The notes under the pieces: generated by a model | What the model saw: only the letters and a program-made list of their open reading frames with translations | The model's database searches: none | Told to the model about the DNA's origin: nothing | From: Owenia fusiformis | Taxonomy: Eukaryota > Annelida > Polychaeta > Sabellida > Oweniidae | Reading direction: 5' to 3' | NCBI GenBank assembly: GCA_903813345.2 | Contig: CAIIXF020000008.1 | Span: 38,068,867 to 38,132,866, forward strand | DNA: 64,000 nucleotides | Program-made: the position numbers and the translations under genes | Part shown: in pieces, positions 1 to 12,220 of the stretch | How positions within the stretch are numbered: the stretch's first letter is position 1 | Layout: every line of letters begins with the position of its first letter

Positions 1-949
1 TTGTATTAACTCTGTCACATTGTAAGGGATAAATTAGCGTGAATGGCTCCTTTGGGAAGTCGATAGTAGGCAGAGAGTAAAACCTGAGTCCATAAATGGG
101 CATTAAAGGGTCACATGACTTGTATAATTAATGCTGTGTGCAAGATTAGCAGACATCTTAGCTTTTTCATCCCTGTAAAGAAAACTGTTGGGTTAATTGA
201 ATAGGGAAAATGTGAATGGTAACAGTAGAGTTGGATTTTCACTGCCGCTAGGCATGCACAGACTCTGTCCATATCATCTATCCCAGGGGGCTATTAGCAA
301 AGAAAATTATCACCAATCGGAGTTGTTACCATTAATTGTACAATAGAAATGATGCAATATGGAATAAGGACACAAATTCAACATTTCTTCTTTTCTCTTA
401 GTGTTCTTAGAAGTTGATTATACTATATAGGGAAGTCACAGTTCTAGAGTTTTCATAAACTGGTGTTTATGTGCAGGGGAAAGACATTAGCTAAAGTTGG
501 TGAATTAGAAAAATTATCTTTCTTCTTTCATTGTTCAGATATTAATTCAGAAGTAAATGAATACAAACTGTATTTTATAGAATTGTAGTAATAATAGTGT
601 CATGTGACATTTTAATAGGAGGGTAACAAAACATGTTCAGTGACATTTAGATACTTGTAAAGTCTAATCTAGTAAGATATGCTATAGAAAGCAGAAAGGT
701 AGTATTTGATAAAACAAACCTCTACAAATATGAACCATGTTAAACCAAATCTCATTAAAAATATGTTGGCACTAGTGCTTATATATTGACATAGATTTGA
801 ATATATTGTCTCACTATCTCCTGAATTGAATACTGATAATATCACATTAACACTAATGAATTTATGATTTTGAATACATATTCATAAAATTTGATGGTTG
901 GATATTATTTATTGACTGAATTTTACTAAAGCAATTCTGTAGGTATGCA

Positions 950-1200
950 TTAGCAAATGAACATGTCAAGTTACGAATTCCGTAGTATCACATAAACAAT
1001 TCTAGCAGCTACTCAGCTTTATAAATCGTCAGTAAATTTGCATCGTAAGCTAATATTTTACGATTCCCAAATGTTTCTGCATCTAATGATAATCGCTTTG
1101 AATGAGCTTTTTAGCTTATTAAGGTCCCCGACGTTCCCTGATTACTACGACGTTCACTACAAGTGTATGAATGAAAATCGCTACAGTCATTTGGGATAAG
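950..1200. promoter_or_regulatory. CpG-enriched intronic patch, candidate enhancer
   Basis: Eleven CpGs in about 240 bp, several times the local level, without high GC content. Contains homeodomain-type TAAT cores, a SOX-type AACAAT and two ACGACGTT-like segments. Only a candidate for conserved non-coding sequence. Confidence 0.25.
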
Positions 1201-1382
1201 AATATTGTAGGCAGTTGTAGTAATTGTGTGTTTTTGTAACTGTATCTGCTTAAAAAGTAATTTTGTCTTGTAATTTCTCTAGAATTTGAGAGGTTATCTG
1301 ATTCCCTCCTCTTTCAGTATTATTACACAATTTAGAATGATTCAACTTAAGTTTGTTACAATCCCTTGAATTCCCTCCCTTT

Positions 1383-1700
1383 ACTCTGCTTTATCCTATG
1401 CCAAGTAAAGTTTTAGGGAGATAAGTTGGGAAGAAATATCCTGTATCCTGATTTTGAGGTTTCCATATCCAAAACCTCCATATCTCCTGCCATATCTCCC
1501 GCTTCAGTGCATATCTTCTCGCTTTGGTTCATATCTTCCCGCTTCCAGTAATTTCACTGAAAACTCTACTCGGTATAGGATAAAGCAGTTATGTATGGTC
1601 GGTTTGGATATTGGGTTCATCCCTCGTGAGATATGCACATCTCCCTCTGGATAAACCCCATATCCAACACCTCCCAGTACATAACTCTTATTTATTGCTA
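1383..1700. repeat. Decayed nested foldback repeat
   Basis: Two imperfect inverted repeats overlap. CTGCTTTATCCTATGCC (about 1388-1404) is mirrored at about 1573-1589, with weaker matching further inward. Separately, about 1580-1625 is mirrored by about 1645-1694, including GGTTTGGATAT against ATATCCAACACC, around a GAGAT/ATCTC centre. CCATATCC followed by an ACCTCC-type sequence is also present directly at 1465 and 1660. Probably an old MITE or foldback element. The short frames on both strands here are by-products. Confidence 0.5.
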
Positions 1701-4700
1701 ATAAAACATATTTGCCGCATATTATTTTGTTCATAGGGTGAACTTGATTATTTTTGTGGTAAACCCAAGTGGTAAAATCCGTCTAATGATTCCCAAATAT
1801 ATGCTTATGTCAGATTTTGTGCTCTCATGGGGCATAAAAGCTCCTAACTTTTGCAAATTAATAAAAAATAATCTTCCTTTTATGTTCCAATTTTGACCAT
1901 TCAACCTTTGTTAATGCCCAAGATAATGCTTATCATACCAAGTTGATTTTGTTATTCTATTGATGTAATCTAGTCCCTTTGTGGCCTACGTTTGGGACTT
2001 AGTTTGTAATTTGGGGTCAGTGTAGCATCTATATCTTTGTACTCTACTTAATTCTCTTCACTTTACGAGAGCTCGGAGGTCACAATGGACTATATAGCTC
2101 GGATATTTATATGTTTTTCCTATATCTCAAATGGAAACTACGCATTATTTTAAAGAAAAACATTTCCAATTAATTGTAATTTATGCATACTTAGGGACCT
2201 CATAGATTCTATCAAGCTAGTTTATATTCCCATGAATATTTAAATGGTTTTCGCTCAGAGTAAAATGGATTACATTACAAGTTGTAGGTCACAAATATAA
2301 ATTATGCCATATAGTAAGCAATCAGAAAATTAACACTGGTATGATCATTCCCATGATTTTTGACAGGGACTTTTTAATGGTGACAAATTGAATAAAGGAA
2401 ACACATATTGACTTGATGTGTTTTCCATGAATATGCTTTTTGTGTAATAGTATTAAAAGGGGACATGTCCTCTATGTAATTATTAAATCTCAATAGTTTT
2501 TTAATCAGCTGAGCATTGATATTTTTAAATACCTATTAGTAGAAAGGTTTTATATTTTTCATTAAGGGTCTTCGGAAACCATCCAGGGCCTCCTAGGAAG
2601 TCGATACGGAAACTTTACAATTAGACATAAGTTTCAATTTTTGTGCAGTTTTAGATGTGGAATTATAATATTAATTTGCAGATGCATTTCTGATCTCTAA
2701 CACATCATTTTCATTCTACTACTCAAGTACCCCATCTATACAATGTTTTACATAAATGTTTTTTAGATCCTGTTTAGCTAGGCTATATTGTTCTTAAGAG
2801 GGCTCGTTTTTTCATATGGTTTTTTGCACGTACCAAACATGACCTATTTCATATCATTGTAGTGCCTTGGAATCGTTTGAAATAACTTTGAATGTGAATT
2901 ATCATGTTAATAAAACAAACTTACATGGAAAATGATGAAATTTTTGAGTAAGTGATGAACAATGATTTAAATAATAAGTTAAAAATATCATATGGGTAAA
3001 TGTTTACATTGAAATAAAACACAATGTCTCTATTGAACATAGTTCACTAAATAAATACTGAAACATTAATATTTTATTTTGATAAATTGCTCACGAGTGT
3101 ACATTTCAAAACAAATGATTTGAATAAAGTTTTATAAAATGAAATATTACATGTCGGACAGTCCATGTATGCTATATTCATATGCTTACTTTGAAATGAA
3201 CATAAAAAATAATTTTACCTAGCTGCAGTACCACCATTCATAGGTAGCCATACTTAGAACCAACCAGAACATAAGCAAATATGCATTTAAAAGTTCATAA
3301 GTTTAAGGTACTGGTATAAACCTGGCCAGAGTGACATTTGAAATCTGGAACTTAGAAGGTCAATGTGTTCACTCCATGATCAAGGGCAGTCTAGTAGTTT
3401 TAGATCGCCTGTTCTCTATCAATGTCTAGATTGAATATCCCTATGTCCTCATAAGGTAAACCTTATCTAGGACACCGCTGGTCAGACAGCTAGACCTAAT
3501 AATAAAATCACATTTGGTCATGTTCAAAAATGCAATATACGGTATGACCACATTGTAGATTGCAAAATGAATGTTGGAGGTATGACGGCGAAGTATGTGT
3601 TGAATGAAAATGCAAAAAATGTTTATGGTTTGTTTATCAGAGAGGGAAAATAGAGGCTATGTATGGGTTGAGAATTGGGTTTTAAGATAGAGGATCTATC
3701 AGGGCAACATGTTCAACAACCAACCAATTCAATCTAATGCCCTTACAGATTGGATGTCTGTTTTGCCAAATCTACCTGGTTATCTTAAACCTCTCTGCTC
3801 AAATCATCTTGCCTTTTTCTTAGACTAAAGAATTATCTTTCATTTTAGTTCATCTTTTACGATAATATGTAAATAAAGAATTAAGCTTGGTCACCTCAGT
3901 TTTTCTGTTATGGTCCTTTTAAACATACGATTGATATGGAGGGGCCTAACCTCAAACACATTCTACTTGCATGCTCTAACATACAAATAACACAGACATT
4001 TCAACATCATACTAAACATTATGATAAATATCCTTTCATATTTTTATAAACGATATATATCTTGCTTATAATATGTCAAGATGTGTGTCCTTGGCTGTAT
4101 GGCTGTCCTTTATTTAACATACATGAAGACTTACATCTAGAACATTTTTTATACATACATATAAAGATGTAGACTTTTAATTTTTTACTGCATGTTTGCC
4201 ATGTCTTGCCGTGTATTTTCTACTCAATGGACACTCTGCCACATTAACTACCCACATCCAAATATTGGTTCTTGAGACATTGTACAATTTAGGTCAAATA
4301 TGAAATATATATAACATAACCTGTACAAATAATAAACTGCCTGATTCTAGGTATTGCCTAGGTTTTGTATTATGCAATTTACAGTGGTAACTACATACTT
4401 GTTATTTAAATCTTAGACTATTTGACCCAAACGCATCATTCTATTTTTGGTGAGTTCTTTCTAGCATCTTTGATTGGCACCCTTATTTGAAATGGTTAGT
4501 GTGTTTTTTTTAATTTTATGAATTAATTGTTTAGTTTGCACCCACTTGATTCATATTGACATTTTATGTGAAACCTATTTGTAAAATCTGATACATTCAT
4601 CAAACCAAAATTTACTATATAAAATGTCTGAGTGTTCTGTGTTATTGTACTCCTTTTCAATTTCTGTCAATGGTCCAAATCATACTATTCGTAAGTATTC

Positions 4701-6408
4701 TGTATGCATATGTACTTGTAACCTTTCACTTTTCCTATTCTATGTGAGGTATTTGATGAAATGTTTGATTTTATTGGTTCATGTTGGAAATTTTTGAGTT
4801 TCATATTGGTTCAGTCGAGTTCATATGATTTGAAGGGGTTGAAATTTTTATTATTCATTGTAAAATATCTCTGTCTGTATTTTGAATAAGTATAATTAAA
4901 CAATCAAGTTCAATCATTTAAGTAATTAAAAATTAAGGAATATCACAAGTATTATCACACCTAGTATACTTCAGGAGAAACTCCAAATGTCTTCATCTAC
5001 AATTGATCCTTCATCTTTGTTACATTGCTCTGTATGTATCTTAACACACAAGTTAAACACATTATTAGCACCTGAGTTTCATTTCCAGAAACAAGATCAT
5101 TGAGACCAAAAAACATGATATATTACAATTAATTATCAAAAATAATTACCACTTGTAATCATTCTGATATTACAAACTCAACATTATATCATATATCTGT
5201 TTATAGGCTCAGAGAGTAAAATGTAAAAGAAATGAACTAGCACATGTATGTATATTTGGGAAATGTGAAATATTGCATTTTATGGATTATGATGGCGGCT
5301 TCGCTGATAAATGTTGACCCTTTGATATGCTTATGAACTTCCAGTTTGGATTTTATCTGTCCCACATCATTTGAGACTGAATGCTCTATCTTGTATCTTG
5401 TATTTCTAATGACAGATTTACACTTACAGTTTGCTTTTCTTGTTGGGTTTCTTTAAAGTTTTTAGTCACCCTTCCCTTTGGCTTTTGCGCTTATATATTG
5501 TATGAACATAAATACTAGTATATACAACTATTTTTGATGTTTTGAGTATTGGTTATAAATTAGAAAATTTATTTTACACTCTTAGATAATTTTTTCTTGC
5601 TGTGTTTTTGTAATCATTTTTGGTGTTATACTGTTGACATGTGCATTTACATATGTATAGAGAAAATGCCTGAATATCTCTAATAAATATTAAACAAGCA
5701 CTAGCAAGTGCAAACATCTTCTTTTGTTTTATTTGATTTATATATAGGCCTAAAGAAATATACATGCACTAGTCCCAAAGGAAAAAGACTAATAATTGCT
5801 ACAAATCAGATCAGGAAAATGAAACATCTGAGATTAGGACCAGTGGTTAGGAAAACCAACTATCACTATCACAGTCCAACACTAAAAGACCTTAGGACAT
5901 TTCATTCATACTGAAGGTTAACTCACATCATATTGAAGAGTAATTAAAATAGATATGAAAACCATACTAGATAAAGCAAACTTTATGCAAGTACTTTCTT
6001 ATGTAATCTTCAGGTAACCCTTTGTTCGTATACAAGGCCAGTGAACGATACCATACAACCTTATTTGATCAATTTAGGGTCATGCATACATATCAAATTT
6101 ACTTTTTTATGAAATTGCCTGTAGAATACTTTATAATGATGAAGTTTAACACAAAGCATTTTCTAAGGTGAACCCAATTTTTAAAAAGAACAGATGTGAC
6201 AAGAAATAAGGCGGTCAAATATACCTTTAAGTTTAGTATGAATACAAATAAAAAACTACATGTGAATGTTTACTCAATTCCATAGCCTTAAATTACATGG
6301 GGCAGATGTAATCAATTTGTAAATATGGAAGGCAGCTGGACAAGTGGTGCCCAATCAATGAAATACTATATTTTTTATAACATAAAATGCATTAGAGAAT
6401 ATCATAAT

Positions 6409-6868
6409 CACGCCTTACCATCGCGTAAGCAGGCGTCACCGTACAGCGTCAAAAAATAGCGGAGTACAGTTTTCTGTACGGTAACGCAAATTAACTGCTT
6501 TGAAGCAAAAACTATGACAAGGGTTTAAAAAAATTAATTTGATGAAAACTAATACGATTTCATGTGAAATAAAAACAGCATTCTCTTAGAAATGGTTTTA
6601 ACTTTCTGATTATGATAAACGTTTTACGAGCACTGTTCGGATTTTTTCTGAGTGAATCGGCCCACATAATCGACCAGAGTGAAAAAAGGTTGTTTTTCAC
6701 ATTTTGTTTGGTTATTATTTTCCCTACCGTCTGAGAGTATGGATTATTTTTATGAGAATATGTATTTGTTACTTACACATTTTAGAACGGGCGAAGATTC
6801 AGCAAACAACCATTCATTATGTATATTTAAAAATTTGTACGGTGACGCACCAGCTGTACGGTGACGCT
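6409..6868 (+). repeat. Left terminal inverted repeat of the 6.4-kb transposon
   Basis: Mirror copy of 7418-7885. Outer motif copies at 6433-6446 and 6474-6487 are in opposite orientation and could form a hairpin. Inner copies at 6836-6848 and 6854-6867 are direct repeats 18 bp apart. Confidence 0.85.
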
Positions 6869-7417
6869 ATGCTTTGATGAACTAAATGAGACTAAGATTG
6901 TATGAAATGGAAACTCTGGAGTATGATCATTTGTTCATATATAGTGCATGGGCGCTACAGCTCAACGATATCTTCCACAGCTTAATGGAAGGTTACTGGA
7001 AATGTATGATACGGTATAAAGATCATGAGACCAAAAACTCTCTTGTTGCTATGTTATTGATGTTTTAAAACAAGGGATGTCACAAGTAAATCTCATCTTG
7101 CACGTGTGACTTTTTAGGATGAAAGATGCAATATCTTGCATGGGGTAAAGATGGCTGTGTGGGCTATCTTTGTTAGTCATATGAGAAAAGCCTGGTTTAG
7201 TTCAAATGATACCAAAGCATTACGTCAACTTTCAAATAGTTAATTCCATGAAAACTAAAAATATCGAAATTAATACTTCCTGTCCGCCATCTTAAATGCG
7301 AAGGTGACGGCTGTAACCTTCGCTTGATACTTACAAGTGATAATGTACATGTAGATCTGACGCTTCTTTACCTCTTGTTCGAACAGTAAGCTTAGAGCAC
7401 TTCATAAAATCTAAGGA

Positions 7418-7885
7418 AGCGTCACCGTACAGCTGATGCGTCACCGTACAGTTCTGATCTTTTTAAATAAATACACTGAATGATTATTTGCCGAATATTC
7501 ATCTGTTCTAAAATGTGTAGATAACAAATACATATTCTCATAAAAATAATCCATACTCTCAGACGACAGGGAAAATAATAACCAAACGAAAAGTGAAAAA
7601 ACACAATTTATCTCTCGAGTCGATTATGTGGGCCGATCCAGTCAGAAAAAATCCGAGCAGTGCTCGAAAAACTTTTATCATAATTAGAAAGTTAAAACCA
7701 TTCCTAAGAGAATGCTGTTTTTATTACACCCGAAATCGTATTTATTTTCATCTAATTAATCTTTTTAAAACCCTCATTATAGTTTTTGCTTCAACTCAGT
7801 TAATTTTCGTCACCGTACAGAAAACTGTACTACTGTATTTTTTGACGCTGTACGGTGACGCCTGCTTACGCGATGGTTAGGCGTG
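7418..7885 (-). repeat. Right terminal inverted repeat of the 6.4-kb transposon
   Basis: Mirror copy of 6409-6868. Inner motif copies are at 7419-7432 and 7438-7451; outer opposed copies are at 7808-7820 and 7848-7861. Small indels explain the 8-bp length difference from the left arm. Confidence 0.85.
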
Positions 7886-10219
7886 ATAATAAGTATTGTA
7901 TACAAATGGATATAATACCAGTTAAACCCAGTTTTCTGAATGATGTGGAAATGCAAAAAAATCATCAGTTTGTCTTAGTCTGTTTTTCAAGTTTCTCTAA
8001 TATATATTAATAATAAAAGTTTTGGTCATATTTCAAGTTATTTAACAAACAATTTCTTCTCTGTTAATACTTCCTCAATTAACAAAGTAGTTGAGTAATA
8101 ATGTGTTTGTATGATGTTTGGAACAATTATGGAATTTGATGATGACTCCTAAGTTATTTGAGTTTTGCATTTTCAATATTGAAACGATCAAAAAACATGA
8201 AGAGGCGAGGAATTTAGAATACATAGAAAATCATACATCACATATTAAGCAATTAATTCTTTGTAAAAAACACCCACAAACCATTCCAAATAAGGAAGCC
8301 CATCAAAGATGATTGAACGAACCTAGAAAGGTTAAAAAGACCAACACCAAAAGGAGAATGATGCAATTTCTCATATATCAAGGTTGAGATGTCTAAATTA
8401 AAACTGAGAAAGGCCCTTATAGTATCCATAAAAATTTAATGCGGTTTTGTCATTCTTAAACCAATATATGTCACTGAAATGATATTTTTGGTCTAGAGGG
8501 AATGAAGGGGACCGATTTTCAGAATTTTCATGATATAATGATTCCTGTATAGAATGACTCTAACCATAAATATATAATATCAAAACCCTTTTCAATTTAT
8601 TGTGATGAATTAATTCATTATATATATTATGATTTTTTGTCTTGTCCAGAATTCAGAATGTTATTATGAAACATAAATAATATCATATATACCACCACTC
8701 TACTAATAAACCATAAATCAGTTGATAAGACCAAACAACAGTCCAAACCATTTATATTACAATAAAAATGTTACTACACATAATATAACAACAATAAAAT
8801 GAAAATCCTGCAAACATCTGAGAGTCAATATAATATCATTTTATGATTCAACATGTTTTATTGTTGCAGATGTTCTGGCCAGTATACTTTGTTTTCTGTT
8901 TGATAATGTTTGATAAGGACTACACTCCTGAATCTTTTATACTTTGAGATAATCATTGAATGTATTGACTTTACATATCAGTCTGATCTATATGAGGGTT
9001 TGATAGCTTGAGAGAGACAAAACGGTTCGTATATTTTAAAGTTTGAAAAGTGGAGAACAGCAAAAATTACAGTCAAGCTGCCTTTCAAAGTTTGAGAGAA
9101 ATTTAGCAAGGAACTGATTTAAACCTCAATGCAATTAAGCCTGCTGGTCAAAATATTCTTTTAAAGAGTATCATTTAAGGTCAGGAAATGTTGCATGGCA
9201 CCTTGGTACATTCTGACTCTAGGGATTCCTAGGGTCACAATTAATTCACTGTCACACACCCAGTAAAACAAAGGGATCCCTTTCAATGGAATGCATCACA
9301 CAATGAGTTCAAGTCTTAGAGGTGAAATATCAATTTTATCACTTGTACAATAAAGTAGGATATCATGGAATATATATGCAAATTTAATTTAGTAATTTCT
9401 GTGTATTTTTATTGTTGTAGTTTCATATATTATCTAATATAATGGAATTGCTAGATCAGCCAGATGGTCACCAAAAGCTTTTTTATAGATGATAACACAG
9501 CATTTAACCCAGTAACAAAACATCAGAACAGTTAAATAATAGAATACAAAACAGAATAACACAATTAATCTTTAAGTTTACAAATATGATATTGATTCTC
9601 AATCGATTATCAATACTGGAAAAGTATCTTCTTTGAATGGCAAACTTTGAATTAATGCACATATTTATTCTGAGCACGGGAAGTTCAATTTTTACACTAA
9701 GACCAAATATTACGTTAATTATAACTGGACAGATGAGGAAAATTGCAAAAAAACTTTATTCGATAAACAGGCATCTGCCAGGGGCACTGTAATTATTCTG
9801 ATTTACACCTTTTTATTTTAAAGAATCAAAGATGAAGTTCACTTTCAATCCACTTTATTTTTTCAATCTGAGGTGCTTATGTTGAATATCAAAGGATAAA
9901 TCTGATCTGAGCACAATGTTCATATATCAGAGCATTGGATTGATTTCATTTGAAAAGGGTCTTCTGATGTCATGCTATAAAGGAATAAATAATACAGAGC
10001 ATGGCAATTTTCATTTTCCCACGAAACTACTGAATACATTCTGGTATAAAATATCTCCATCTGTCCATTTATGAATAGTAATCATATATAATGTTTATCA
10101 ATAATGTTCAATAGATATTCATGTAGGCAATTTAATTTCAATTTAATGCAAAAAGGGATTTTGTTTTTTATATGGATCATCCTGTTATAGAATTCATATT
10201 ATTGAATATCTGTAACATA

Positions 10220-10560
10220 TCAGGAAGTGTCTGTTTATGTCCAACCATCTTAATTATCAAAGAGATTTTCATGAATAACTTCCACATAGTTATTTAATTT
10301 CTATTGTACTAAAACAAATATCAATAATTTTACAACAGCAGTAGACATATGACCTATATTTCAAGCTGTCTGTTTTTATCCAACCAGCTCTATCAACAAT
10401 GAAGAGATTTCCATGACAAATTACCATTGTATTGTATTGAAGCAAATATTGATGATTTAATACAGTAGACATATGACCTAGATTCTGTTTTTTCTGACAA
10501 TGATAAACCTCTATGAAACATTGAAACAAAAAGTATTGGTGATTTTTGATTCAGAGCTAC
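10220..10560. repeat. Diverged tandem repeat, unit about 115-145 bp, three copies
   Basis: Copies begin near CTGTTTATGTCCAACC (10227), CTGTTTTTATCCAACC (10370) and CTGTTTTTTCTGAC (10483). Each is followed by a partly conserved AAGAGATTTYCATGA-like or CTCTATGAAACA segment, and the first two end in CAGTAGACATATGACCTA. Divergence is high, so the duplications are old. Confidence 0.55.
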
Positions 10561-11739
10561 TTGATATTTAAACTACACAAAAGTACAAGACATCACAAAA
10601 TGATGTATACATGATGTGTATGTGGTATAAATGATCGTTGATTGATGCCGAATTGAACATTGTTAAAATGTTAAGGAAATTGCACAACAGCTTTAAAAAC
10701 CAAAATATTTTTCTGAGGCTGTCAGACAACTGAACCAATTCTCCAATATTTCCAAACAAAAGCCAGAAATATATTTTTCTTTACGAACATAGATTCAGAA
10801 TGCCAAAACTGCCAGTTCTTGGATAGCATATCTGCCATATCCATTTTTTTATCCATTTCTTTTTAGTACATTCTCTACATTTATTGTTCAGTTCTTCATT
10901 TACACATTTAAATTTGTGTTGATTAAATTATCACCAAAGTTTATAAATATACATACACATAAAAGCAGATGAATAACAAGTGTTCACTCCTTGGTTCATT
11001 ACCATATACATCTGGTATCAAAATACATTGGAATACTTTGATATCAGGACTAAGTCAAACTCTATTTCATCTCAATATAGACTCTACCCATATTACTGTC
11101 CAAAAGTCAGTTTGCCCAAGGTCAAACACTGCATTTGTCCATGTCTTTGAAAATAGATGCACATGTTTCTACATGGATATTTGTAAGTTGTAGTATGATT
11201 ATTGAATAAATTGTTTAACCATTAGGGATTTGTTTTCCTTATGACTTGTCATGCTCTTAGATCTTTCTTGTTCTTGTATTTTGGAATATTCATTGGTCCT
11301 TTCCCCTTGGATTACAAATTTAATGCTGAAGCCCCTAGTACTTATTAGTTCAGGATCTGTTATAAAATGGTCATTGTTATTATTACTACCAGTTGTTGTT
11401 TTGTTTACCTAGTTCTGCCCTCTGTGTTCTCTGATTACTTCAATGGTTAATCATAGATTTAATGTAAAATGAATGACAAGAGATGTTTACTAGTATTCTG
11501 TATGATAGTGAAGGATGGCTTTATTACCTCATTTCCCATGATTTAAATGCCATCCTGGATATTCTATTCTGCTCTTTGGCTGCCCAAACCCTTTACATGT
11601 TTTGCATTTTCTTATGACTTAATGTCCTTTTCTTGCTAGTGTTATCGGTTCATTGGTATTATTTGCAGTATTTTTGTTTTATTGTACATTTTATAAAGTG
11701 ATACTGTGAAATGTTTTCACAACATGACTCAAGATTCGG

Positions 11740-12220
11740 TTACATCAAGGAGACCAGAAGTTATAGTAATTCTTGTGAATTATTGAGTATTGCATCCAGG
11801 GCCGTAGGGTTATTAGAAAACAGAATGGCCTATAATGGAGCAGCGTTTATTGCGAAACACTATGTCCGTCATAAGAATCGTCCGATCCACTCCCATTTTG
11901 GGTCATCTGGAGGTCAGCCAATAAAACTTTTTTAAGAGTTTTTGATCGCCAATCTCTGATATGAAATGTGTAAACGGCTAGTATTGTGTAGATATAAGGT
12001 CAGAGTAACCTGGCAGGGACAACATTTATTTCTTAAGAAAGTTGTGACATTAAGGCAAGTTAAGTTGGGCTGACATAGCTGCGGATCGCTACCCGCTTAA
12101 ATTATTTATCACGCTTCATTTCATTCTTTTTACTCCAAAAATATTTCAGCGGATTTTATTTTATGGATTTTCACAAGTCAGAGTGTAGGGTTAATGCATG
12201 TTATCCTATTCCTCGGTTAT
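11740..12220. promoter_or_regulatory. CpG-enriched intronic patch, candidate enhancer
   Basis: About 16 CpGs in 480 bp, with a cluster at 11865-11893 (GTCCGTC, AATCGTCCGATCC) and another at 12081-12099 (GCGGATCGCTACCCGC). It overlaps a 74-codon plus-strand frame at 11711-11935 that resembles no family I know. An uncharacterised exon of a non-coding RNA is an alternative. Confidence 0.25.

Larger units (their letters stand above)
6409..7885. mobile_element. Non-autonomous DNA transposon with long terminal inverted repeats
   Basis: A 1477-bp element. Its ends, 6409-6868 (460 bp) and 7418-7885 (468 bp), are inverted copies of each other, differing at roughly 7% of positions over the outer 90 bp. 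The termini are CACGCC...GGCGTG, flanked by ATAAT on both sides (6404-6408 and 7886-7890), a likely 5-bp target-site duplication; a 3-bp TAA reading is also possible. The motif GCGTCACCGTACAG and its complement occur eight times: at 6433, 6474, 6836, 6854, 7419, 7438, 7808 and 7848. At the outer edge of each TIR they face each other. At the inner edge they repeat directly, as expected of transposase-binding sites. The central 550 bp (6869-7417) is unique and encodes no transposase, so movement would need one supplied elsewhere. The two frames ending in YGDA-AVR are the TIRs read from each side, not genes. Superfamily is undetermined; the 5-bp duplication and CAC start are compatible with several. 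Confidence 0.85.

Noticed and set aside
6679-7604. Two small proteins ending in YGDAxAVR
   Set aside because: They are the same TIR sequence read from opposite ends of the transposon.
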